Below, one piece after another: positions 24,946 to 34,856 of a DNA stretch of 64,000 nt; position 1 is the first letter of the stretch; each line of letters begins with the position of its first letter. The translations under genes and the position numbers were made by a program. Origin of the DNA: Bimastos eiseni (taxonomy: Eukaryota > Annelida > Clitellata > Crassiclitellata > Lumbricidae); the NCBI GenBank assembly GCA_959347315.1, contig OY365814.1:28080329-28144328 (forward strand). The letters are read 5' to 3'. The notes under the pieces are model-generated. The model did not search any database and was not told where the DNA came from. It saw only the letters and a program-made list of their open reading frames with translations.

Positions 24946-25409
24946 CAGCACCTGCAAAAGATTTCAGTTTAAATTAATACTCTAAAAGAGCAAAGCAATG
25001 CGCTACAAAGGACCAGCCTAAAGGAACGCAGTTAAGTCTCATTCCGCTCTCCCAAAGCAACAGTCTTGACCTATACACATTTCCACAAGTCTGGACTCTC
25101 CTCCTTTTCCTCTTTAACTCCCAAGGCCAGTCAAAAATTTCCAGTAGATTTGAAATACAGTTTCTTCACTCTCTCAATTGCTTTCGTAGACTTTGCTAAA
25201 TGACTTACAGACTCGTCTGTGAAGTTAATCCTCGCTTGCAGACTAGATTCCGTTTTTCTATGTCGAACCCAACTACACTTTCATCTACTGCAACTCGACT
25301 GGCGTATAACATCTCATTAAGAGAGTTTTATAATAGCTGGCAGACCATCCCACAACAACAGATGCGCCGAGTTTCACCACCAACCCAGACATCCCATCCC
25401 TCATCAACA

Positions 25410-25462
25410 GGAGGTATATAATCTCTTCCCGCCAACTTCTGAACTGCAGTCATGCATGACAA
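25410..25462 (-). promoter_or_regulatory. Conserved 5'-flank element of gene A, possible promoter
   Basis: The word cttcccgccaacttctgaa followed by tgcagtca-gcatgacaaaa is retained in the 5' flank of both intact genes while sequence around it has diverged. In gene A a TATA-like word (attatata on the minus strand, about 25416-25423) sits just downstream. About 470 nt separates this from the coding-exon acceptor at 24952, room for a 5' non-coding exon and intron. Inference only; no start site is demonstrated. Confidence 0.35.
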
Positions 25463-25639
25463 AAGACTTAGCGCTTTTGCATATCTCTTTCTATCTGTCG
25501 TTGACAGTCTTCGTCTTCCTTGATATCTGCACTGTTCTGATTGCCTTCCTATCCATGACTTTACAATGCTACATGAATGAGTTCAGTTCAATAGGTCTAT
25601 CTGGCAACGTAACAGCGATCCAAAGAACTCTCTATGTGG

Positions 25640-25850
25640 CCAGATATATATATATATGTTTAATATATGTATATATAACTACGTGATATATATGCATACA
25701 TTGACGCATATATATACACACGCATATCTTTATTTATATATATATACATATATATATATGTAAGACAGGGGAGGAAAAGACACATTTACGTATATATATA
25801 CACGTATCTATATAAATATATATATATATATATATAAAAGAGAGAGGGGA
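25640..25850. repeat. (TA)n microsatellite patches
   Basis: Alternating atatat and acatatat tracts with a gagagaggggagg purine patch. The equivalent position upstream of gene B (29280-29330) also carries atatat plus gagaggggga, so the microsatellite predates the duplication. Confidence 0.85.
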
Positions 25851-26170
25851 GGAAAGAGACAAAGTTGTATAATTATTTGTGGCATAAGATCTGAATTACC
25901 AAATTGTCAGGCAACTTAGACATGTATATTGTGCATCAGTCAATATTGGACTGGCTCTGTATCTCGACAGACTGGCCTTCTGATTTAGAAATTATCGGCG
26001 AGATTCTCGCCGACGTTGAATAAAAAATGCGCTAGATAAATCCTGCCGCGTCTCCGGGAGACGGATTGCTTAATCCTATTTAGATTGGTGGCTCGAGATT
26101 GGCGCCTTAATCCTATTGAAGGTCTCAATTTTTCAGGTTACTGCATGCATAGCATTCTTTAGACAGACCG

Positions 26171-27050
26171 GAATTCTAGGTACGTAGAACTTAGAGCGAT
26201 CTGTCCAATCCTGAGCTTATTTATAAATGCGTCTGTTGATTTATGTATTTTTAAGAGTATTCAATTTATGAAACTCTTCAATTTTAACGGATAGGCCCCT
26301 CTCCTAGCTCCTAAAGACGTCATTTCTCTCGGTGCTTTTCGCACTGGGAAGTTGGGAACACCTGATTAGGTTAAACTTTTATAAACACCATAGAAAACGG
26401 TTATACAAATACAAATTTCGTGTACGAAGTCTACAGGTTTGCAGATCTTAAGCGCATTACTTCCGATAAGTCGTTACTATACAACGGATCAGAATTCCCT
26501 TTTACCAGAGTGTGGCAGTTGTTCGCTTGAAACCATTCTCAGCAGGGCCACTGGACTCCCGTTGAACTGTGCAGTTCCGTTGAACTGTGAAGTTGAGTAA
26601 AAATCAGCTACATATGCTTAGGCAGTGGTTTTTATTTTCGGTGCGCTACTTCACGGGATGATAAAATCCTGGAAGACAAAACCTCCATCTTGACGAATGC
26701 ATACCCTATATCATACCTTTAACTATTTAGTCAAATAAATTCTTTTAACAAATTTAGTTTTTAATAGATATTTTTACATTGCTTGATTTAGCAGAGGTGA
26801 ACAGTTCGCATTCGCAATTTTATAGCGAGAAACGTAAACATGACATGCGTGTAAGCTACCGAACAGTACATAAGAGCCTACACGGCCGAGTTAAGTCTTT
26901 GGAACCGCTAGCATACGCTACAACATTGAAAGCGTTCAAAGCTGTAACTAGGCCTAATGGAAAATTATAGAACTCTGCGTCCATGGTACCAGTCGTCTAT
27001 GCACTCTAAAAGTTCAGAGCAGAGGAGAAATGATCAGCCTCGTCGATTAT
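26171..27050. other. Spacer and 3' flank between genes A and B
   Basis: No gene recognised. From about 26780 the sequence begins to resemble the 3' flank of gene A. Confidence 0.4.
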
Positions 27051-28558
27051 TTAGCTGCAAAATAGTCCAATTACGTCCTCGTCTTCGCAGCCGTCTTTGC
27101 AGCACTTTACGAGCAGTCTGTAAGCAGATCCCTTCTCCACTGCGCGTTGAACATTCCTACGTTTTCTTTTATTTATCATTCCACGATCATTCGATCTCTC
27201 TCCAGTGGACGGAAGCGACCAGGTGTCATCTGTTCGTTTCTCCATACCATACAGACCTGTATCAATCTGCAAGTTCCTGCTCGCCAGAAGCTCTAGCAGC
27301 CCAACCAACGAAGCGGACTCTGAAAAAAAAGCAACGAAATGCGTGTCAGCGTCTAATAAAGTAAGTAACTTAAAACGCTTGCATGGTTCCCGGTTTTGGG
27401 TCTCAGGAAGTGGGTAGTGGATTAACTGTTTCGAGATCCTGGAATTTCAAAAAAAAAGCTAGACGAGCACGACATTCAGCAATTCATTTGGGTACTAATT
27501 TTCATCAGAGGGTCATTGCGCCTCTGAATAGGTTGTACTGTGATAGGCGTTTTATAAATCCGTAGATAGAATAAGATAAAATAGAATTGCAAGGATTCTG
27601 CACGTACCATAGGCCAGCGGTGTTAAGATTTTTATTGCATCATCATGGGATAAAAATAAATTTTTTGGGTCAAAGCACCCCAGTGCGATATCCCCTTACC
27701 ACGAAGGTAATATCGCAAGTTCAGCCCTGTTTGAAAACCGCAGCCCTATAGGTTGCACAGTGCGTACCAAGTGGGTTACTAACATTAGCCAAATAGTTGC
27801 TGAAAGGATGTTAATTCATTAGGCTAAGTAAAGTGAAGTAGATTTTTTTTTAAACACGCAGACTACAACGACGATATGTTTAACGACGGCCTCAACACAC
27901 CAAGCCAACCTAGCTATAGGTAGCTTTGTAAGAAGACAGACGCGGGCAAGCAGACACGTGTAGTGAAAGAGGGAACAGCGAAAGAGGGACCAGCGAATCG
28001 AGTCTGTCACCGTATCCAGTGACCCTATGACATAACGCCACACAGGCACTCTATCAGAACTCAACCCAGGATATATTCATTCGCCAACCCTTTTCGGATA
28101 TTCTGGTCAAATGCTCCCAACATTCATCGAAATTCAAAGCCCACACTTCGATCATTCAATTTACACGTTTGTCACAGCTCTATAATACGGCTTCTGGACT
28201 AAACGGGCTTGGCTACATCCAAACGTCTTAATCAGAGGTTGGGTCGAGAGAAATAGCTTCCAATTGGCGCTATACAAATCATTGTAACTAATGAACAACG
28301 AATCATATACGAGTGACGACTACCTGCATCCGTTAATGAAGAGGTCAGCATCGCTCGTTCAGACTTCAACGGTCCTTGAACGTAGATTTCACTGGCCACA
28401 GTTTCCTCCGGCAGAGACCTTCGACAGACTCGGAGGTAGGTCGCAATCAGGTCCTTCGTATTACAGAAGCGATAGAGGCGACCGACCCCGTTAGATGAAC
28501 CCATCAACAGAACTCCACTCAAACACACAACGAAAATCATCATCGTCACTCGATTCAT
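27051..28558 (-). CDS. Insulin/relaxin-superfamily peptide precursor, gene B (two coding exons)
   Basis: Coding exons 28558-28324 and 27319-27051 join across a phase-1 intron (donor GCAG|gtagtc, acceptor ttttcag) to give 167 residues. Residues 1-22 form a signal peptide (VTMMIFVVCLSGVLLMG). The B-like chain has Cys32 and Cys45 in CNTKDLIATYLRVC, then RR. The C-peptide keeps an MEKR site. KRKRR precedes the A-like chain with Cys151, 152, 156 and 166 (CCKDGCEDEDVIGLFC), and the precursor ends FCS. Cysteine positions equal gene A to the residue, including C-x12-C and CC-x3-C-x9-C. The preceding exon acceptor (aaatcttctgtag) matches that of gene A. Gene B is a tandem paralogue of gene A, with strong amino-acid divergence outside the cysteine frame. 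Expected product: secreted two-chain peptide; physiology unknown. Confidence 0.85.
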
Positions 28559-29061
28559 CTCCAACGGCGGCAACACCTACAGAAGATTTCAGTTTTAATA
28601 GACACTTTGGAACAGTAATACAAGAAACGGCAAAATACTTAACCTAAGAGTGCGGTCAAATCTACCTCCGCAGAGTCCGTTCTTTCTATAAAACCGAATA
28701 CACATTCTCCGCCAGTCTAGCCACACCTCCTCTTCCACTTATAAAGCAATACTCTCAAGGCAAGTCTCTCCACTGTATCAGCACCTGAATGAGTTTTAAC
28801 AAGACTTGTCACTCTCTCAGTCGCTTTGCTAAATAATTAACTTCCAAAGTAATTATTAACAAACTTGCCTTTGACGTTAATTCTCGCTGTAGTCTAGATT
28901 CCGATGTTCCACGTCGAACCAAACCAGACGTTCATCTGCCCCAACTCCATATGGTACATGACGCCTTGTGAAGGGAACTTTATAGGGAGCTACCCATCCC
29001 CTAACAACAGATGTGCTAAGTTTTACCCGCCAATCCAGACGTACCATCCCTCTTCAACAGA

Positions 29062-29112
29062 GGCATCATCTCTTCCCGCCAACTTCTGAAATGCAGTCAG
29101 GCATGACAAAAA
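29062..29112 (-). promoter_or_regulatory. Conserved 5'-flank element of gene B, possible promoter
   Basis: Matches the element at 25410-25462 over cttcccgccaacttctgaa plus tgcagtca-gcatgacaaaa. No TATA-like word is present here, unlike gene A. If functional, this difference could separate the expression of the two paralogues; that is inference. Confidence 0.35.
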
Positions 29113-29718
29113 CTTTCCTCTCTACGCACGCTCTCTATCTGTCTGTGTTCTGCTCTTTGTCCTCCTCAGTAGCTGCGCTGATTCCTTCCTAGCCATGGCA
29201 TGCAGAACTACACGCATAAGTAAGAGCCATAGCTGGCAAAGTAATAATGGGACAAATAACTCACCCTGTGGTCACTGCATAATATATATATACATATATA
29301 TATAATATGAAGAGAGGGGGAGAGAGACATAGCTATGTACGTGGTTACTGTGTCTTCTATATATGGCATGCATATTTTTGCGTGTATAGATAAATATATC
29401 ATAGTTGCTAAATTATGGCATACGGTAACTTAGATGATACATAGCCACTCTTGCACTGGCTCTCCACCTCGATTGACTTACCTTTTGGAGTTTGAAGTGA
29501 TCTGTGGCGTAATCGGAGACGCTCAATCCAAACATGCGCTAGATAAATTATGTGCAATAGCATCGGCTGGCTCATGAGGTTCACCTGTACTGCAATGCTT
29601 GGTGACCTAATCTTATGGAATGCCTCGAATCTTTGTTGCTCTAATGCATATTTAATGTGGTCTATGCATGCAGATATAATAATATATCCTAGTGTCCTAC
29701 TCCGTTGTACCTAAGCTG

Positions 29719-29945
29719 CAGAGGTGTAATAAGGTTTTTAAAAGAGGGAGGGCATAATTTAAAAAATATTGCGCGAAGCGGAAAAATTTATCTCAACAAA
29801 AGTCATCTTTAAAAAAATTGGAGAAACATAAAAAGAACCGATGTGGGGGAACATGGGGGGCACTGGGCACTAAGACTGGCGGGGGGGGCTTTGAAACTGG
29901 GGGGGGGGGGGGCCGGTGCCCTCTGCCCCGCTTGTTACACCTCTG
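29719..29945. mobile_element. hAT-type MITE with G-homopolymer core
   Basis: The left end is cagaggtgtaataag. The right end on the minus strand is cagaggtgtaacaag, 14 of 15 positions matching. Flanking octamers ctaagctg (29711-29718) and ctaaactg (29946-29953) match at 7 of 8. Near 29880-29915 the body contains long G runs that may be hard to sequence accurately. No transposase. Confidence 0.8.
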
Positions 29946-29954
29946 CTAAACTGG

Positions 29955-31859
29955 ATTATTTATCCACAGCATGAGCAACACCTACAAAATATTTCCCTAC
30001 ACTTTAAAACTTTTGAATATTAACACAAGACATGACAAAATCTTGTCCTATTCAGATCTTATAAGCGCCTGTCTTAGTTATGCTGTTCCCACTATATAGA
30101 GACCCGGACCGCATCCTCAGCAAACTTATGAAAGAATATTATTATCAGTTATACAAAGTCTATGATTTTTGACTTTGTCGATGTAATATTACGGACATGC
30201 ACTTAATTACACCATTTTAATTTCCACTTCTTCAGTCATCTTAATAATTATTATCGTAGGCCTTTCTCGTAACTCGTTGCACTAGATCACACCCACTTTC
30301 GAAGATGAAATGAAGAAGAGCTCGCCATGATTTTAATGGTATGCGGATCCTTGTCCAAAGACTATGCTACACAGAGTAACAGATTATAGCCAATATTTTA
30401 CAAAGTCCACCACTTGCTCTTGCAAACTACTGCCGCTGGTCCGACATCATTGAAAATTCGACAGCCCTGGTCGGAGGGGCCATGAACGCTGAACCTAGGC
30501 GACCGGAATTGATCTACATAGGAGCAAGGAACTTTTTCTCGGTCTACATGTAGTGTAACGGAACGGGGCCTATTCAACAGTGACCAGGATGACGACTTGC
30601 AGCCCCGTCCGATATGGGGGTAGTTCGAGTTGCAGTCCGCTAAGTAAGGCTTCAGTGGTTTGCTGAAGACTAACCATTTAAGGTTTAAATAGCACCTTTC
30701 TGGATGACGCTTGGAATAAGACACGCTTGTTCGATAATCCTCGTTTAATGTACAACGGAAAACAATACTTCTGTAGCGCCCATTCGGAAACTTGATTGCG
30801 TGATCTCAAACATCTGCTGGCATTAGTATAGCGTAATGTAGATCTAGTAAAATTTCTCAGCGAACCCTATATACTTCCAGGACCAATTGGGAAAGAGTCT
30901 AGAAGGGAAGGAGGCGAGAAAGATAGAAATGAACGGTTTGCGAGGCGAGGAAGCACAGAGCTGGAGGAAACGAGTTCGCGGTAAAGAAGTGTCAATGGGA
31001 AAGGTCTCAGAGAGTAGAGGATAGAATAGGTTTGATGGTGGAATGGTTTGGTCGGGTCTTTCGAAAGATCCGAATAGCTCAAATTCTGGCCATGGCCAAA
31101 ATTGGCGTTGACAAGTCGGACTGCATGACCAACTCGGCCGTATATAGTACAAACACCGCCATCGGAATGAGGAGAGTCAAAACATTTCATGAAACCGATT
31201 ACAAAAGGAAATTGCTTAAAATCTTGGATGACTTTATACAAGCATCCAAATCGCATCCGAAGGCGACATTTTCCATGAAGCATATAGACGTATACTGGAG
31301 GCGCTATACAACCGTTCAATTAGAATATTATCTGGAACTTCTAAACATAACGCCACGTTCTATCCTACATTTCGACATAAGTCAACTAACCTCTTGCTTC
31401 GAGAGTAAGGATATCGTCAGCCGACAACGACTAGGCCTACAGAAGTCATGAATGAAAAATCCAATTTTCGAAAAGACTAGGATTAGTTGCATGATAAATT
31501 TCAAGAGTCAAGAGAAAGAATCGACATCGTAAACCACAGGATTTCAACAATTCAGCAATTAACACGCCAAACGGAACATTTAATTACCATACGTCCGTCC
31601 ATCGAAAGCCAATTAAACCAGCCAACCAATAATATCTTTATCTAGATAGGCCCTATAAAGTTCACAGAAAATGAACATTGAACAAATGGCAGAAAACATC
31701 TCCAGTCGTTGGCATATCCTACAGCTAAAGCATTGGAAAAATTTCACAGCTTTCGCCCAACAGAGACTTCCAGAGATCATGTCCCCGGCACAACTTGATT
31801 GAAGATCAACTATCTCCTAGCACAGAGTTCAAAGGTCAAGAGATTGGCTTCTAAGCTAG
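29955..31859. other. Non-coding or unrecognised interval
   Basis: The longest frames (30398-30724 minus; 31032-31451 plus; 30867-31319 minus) overlap on opposite strands. They lack recognisable domains, signal peptides or paired splice sites. I cannot support a gene here. Confidence 0.4.
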
Positions 31860-32138
31860 TTACATGTAATAGCAGATGCGTTCAGCGATCTCCTGGTCAT
31901 CGCAGCCGAAAATGCAGCCCATGTATACGAAGCGGATTGCAATGCGATCCCTGCGGTCTGATCTCCCTGCGTCTTCGTTCCCTCGTCATTCCGCGACCAC
32001 TCGATCCATCTGCAGCGGAAGCAAGCGACCGGCCATCTGTCCGTTCCTCCATATCCAACTGACCTGCGTCCGTCCGCAAGTCGCTACTCCTCAGCAACTC
32101 TAGCAGGTTAACCACAGAATCTGGCTCGTCATCGCCCT
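31860..32138 (-). pseudogene. Insulin/relaxin-like second exon, copy C, frameshifted and missing an A-chain Cys
   Basis: On the minus strand an acceptor (ttcccag) precedes a phase-1 exon homologous to exon 2 of genes A and B: NLLELLRSSDLRTDAGQLDM, then EERTDGRSL, SGRGM and RERRRR. After the multibasic site the frame is shifted by one base (46 nt where gene A has 42). In the shifted frame an A-chain-like segment continues to TAA at 31860: GCIFGCDDQEIAERIC. The first Cys of the CC pair is Gly (TGC to GGC), which would remove one half of the intrachain bridge, and MEKR is MEER. Intron-like homology continues to about 32300, but no first exon lies where genes A and B predict it (about 32635). Most likely a truncated, dying copy. 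Confidence 0.75.
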
Positions 32139-34700
32139 CTGGGAACATCAACAATGTAAATACCAGCCAGCAGCTTAATTAAGAAACAATGGATAGCCTT
32201 AGCACTCGAGTCAGCATTGGAATATTACGTACAAGCATCTCAAAGCAGATCGACAAGGGCAAGCAGAGTCTGCAGACGCAAACAGAAACCTCGGCGATTC
32301 CGCTCAAGACGGTCACTGCCAGTGTTTTATTTTAACACCCACAGGACCTTGCCATTATTATTCGTGGCGGCAGAGTCCTGTCTGGCGTTCTGGTCCAAGT
32401 ACGGCCTACAGGTTTTGTCTGAACATTGCTCACGTAGAAGCTGGTGACTTACGCTTAGCTTTCGAATGGCGCTTCAAAAGTATTTAGATCACGATGGCGA
32501 GGACTTAATTCCTCATTCACTATTTACACATTTTGTCTTGGCTCTATAGAGAATGCAAAAGTTATTCCTTCAGAGTTATCTACATGTACAAATATGCTTA
32601 GACTCGAGGACTATACGTTGGTTCCACGCAACTGACATTTACTCGTTCACTATGAAATTTTTCATTTAGGCCACCACAGAGAGCGAATCTGAGTAGAAGT
32701 CCTGAAGTGATGAAGATAAAAGAGTTCTGTATATAAGGCCGATGACTAAAGCATTTGACTAACTATAGTAGCTGTAACGGAAAGACTATGGGATCGGTCG
32801 ATCTTCCTCAGCTGTGTATTAACTTTAGTCAAGTCGACCCTTCATTCACAACCTAGATGAAATCTATCAGTTCAAAAGCAGCAAATTTGTAGGTATACGT
32901 ACGTACGCTTGGTTTCACTAAAAGTCCACTGGACAACATGAAACAGGTTTACTTAACACAACATTCTGAAGTCAACATAATAGACTACAGTCTTAATAAG
33001 TAGGCCTATAGGACTACCTTCATAAGCAGGTATGCCCTAGGCCTACTTGTTTTTGAACCTAATACAAAAGTCATTAATAGACCTATAGTGCTCGGTACAC
33101 TGTGCATTTCTGAGCTTCATATTTCAACAATATTGAAGAAATTCTATAATAGCTAAGCGTAGCTCTTAAAGTATCAATTAAGTGATGCTTCTTTAGCCCT
33201 GTCATACCGTAGGCCTATGCAGAACGATTATCGTAGGCTACCTTATCTGCAGCATGTATACAGGATGGCTCGATAAAAAAATACCCCACCCGAAGAATTG
33301 CAATTTCTCAACCTCAACAACCGAGAGAGATATATCTTTACCAAACTTTTAGGATTTATAGAGAAATTATTTAAGAACAACCTCTGAAGATTTCAATGAA
33401 AACTTTTCATTGCTTCAAGTATTACAGCTATCTAAATTTAATATTTCGTATTTTCACATAGGTTGAGTTTGTACGTGGCCTATTAGTCAAAGTATAAATA
33501 AAGTCGAACTGGCCGAGTCCTTATATCTGCACGTAGAGAGCCTTCCGTTCTGCCTATGGTGTGAAGTCATATTTTTAGACATATTACGAATTCAGAAGAG
33601 GCACCAGAATAGTATAGTTCCTAAAACGCAGCCCAGACCAAATGGCAAAGGGGTGCGTCGTTAGATTTCTTATAGGCTGCACGTCCTGCACCGACCGTAG
33701 ATGTAAATGTAGGGCGTATAGTCCTACACGTTTATATCAGGCGACTGTTATGCCTATAGAGCAAGTACAGTCTGTTTCTTTTCCCAGTACAATAGATATA
33801 AATGAGCCACATCTGATTCAATGTGCAACGATTGAATGTGGGCATAAGATGGGCCCCGTACGGTCATAAAATTATGTGTTCTGTAGGCCTAGGGCCTAGG
33901 CTATTATACAGAACTCAAATGAAAATATATGGGCCCTACATTGGCTCCATATTGCGGAGTAGGACCTTCAATACAATACAAATAATAGACAGGGTCGCTC
34001 TAATCTGACAAGTCTTTTATTACAAAATACTTATTATTGTACTCATTAGGTATAGGCCTTCGTGGGCCTAATGTAGGCCTACTACTGAAACTGCTGAATC
34101 GCGTTTACCCTCAATACACAATTGGGCCAATAATTTGTTTACCGCGTTTCGGTATATGTTTCCAATGAGCTCTTATTTAAAACTGCTCATGCATGTTGGT
34201 CACGAAAAGTTGTTGCATAATCATTTGCGACTTATTTAATATTGGCTTTAGATTTACGAAATGTGATATCTTAAACTCTAGGGCTGTGAGTCTAGGATCC
34301 ACACTCCCGCAGCCTTCCAGGAAGTTACTCATCAATAGGCCAGTAGAACGAAGGCGTTGATTGCTTATTTTGACGACGCCTTCGTCTAAAATGTATTTAT
34401 GCAGATAAGTACAAATACATATTATTATGAATTTGGAGTCGCACGAACCCTGACTACATATATTGATAGATTTCTCTTGTGATGACGTAAATATAACATA
34501 CGCTATGAGTTGAAGTTGATGGGTACCATTTTTACAGACATTGCTGAATGAAATAGTAAGAAAATGTCCGATATTAAGTATACTATGCAAATTTTACATG
34601 TGAAATGTCATAAATATTGAGTTTTCTCCAACTTTGACCGCATGCAGATGTCCTACATCCATTGTAGGTCCAAGCTCTAAAAGTTCAATGACGTCAGTAG
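32139..34700. other. Non-coding interval; 5' flank of the large zinc-finger gene at its right end
   Basis: 32240-32300 retains intron-like sequence of the insulin-like family (gacaagggcaagcag). The rest has no recognisable gene. TAGGCCTA-type words are unusually dense from 33000 to 34100. Confidence 0.45.
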
Positions 34701-34856
34701 ATTCGGTAGAGTAATCAAGTAATGATACACATCTATAGTCCGTACGAAAATGGCGACCGTATTTATTAGCGATAGCCGCTGTCGATTAAAGAAGAAGGTT
34801 GTCGATTAATAAACGAACGAAAGTCGCCGACGGACATAAACTAACAGATATTTAAC

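Larger units (their letters stand above)
22900..26170 (-). repeat. Tandem duplication block carrying gene A
   Basis: Exons, part of the intron and 5' flank align with 26770-29690 in the same order and orientation. Landmarks: the 3' flank (tactatgcctaat / taactaggcctaat), intron word cagacgcgg-caagcagaca (24322 and 27937), identical cttcccgccaacttctgaa (about 25425 and 29073), gcatgacaaaa, a TA microsatellite, a gagagagg patch, and atgcgctagataaat (about 26025 and 29535). Non-coding identity is patchy, so the duplication is not very recent. Block ends are approximate. Confidence 0.75.
26770..29690 (-). repeat. Tandem duplication block carrying gene B
   Basis: Partner of the block at 22900-26170; the shared landmarks are listed there. 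The two units are each about 3 kb and separated by about 600 bp. Confidence 0.75.

Noticed and set aside
31032..31451. 139-codon plus-strand frame
   Set aside because: Overlaps minus-strand frames of similar length, has no domain, signal peptide or splice partner that I can recognise; not enough to call a gene.
32217..32447. Candidate first exon for insulin-like copy C
   Set aside because: No signal peptide or CxxKDL...VC motif on the minus strand; the sequence matches only intron-like parts of genes A and B.
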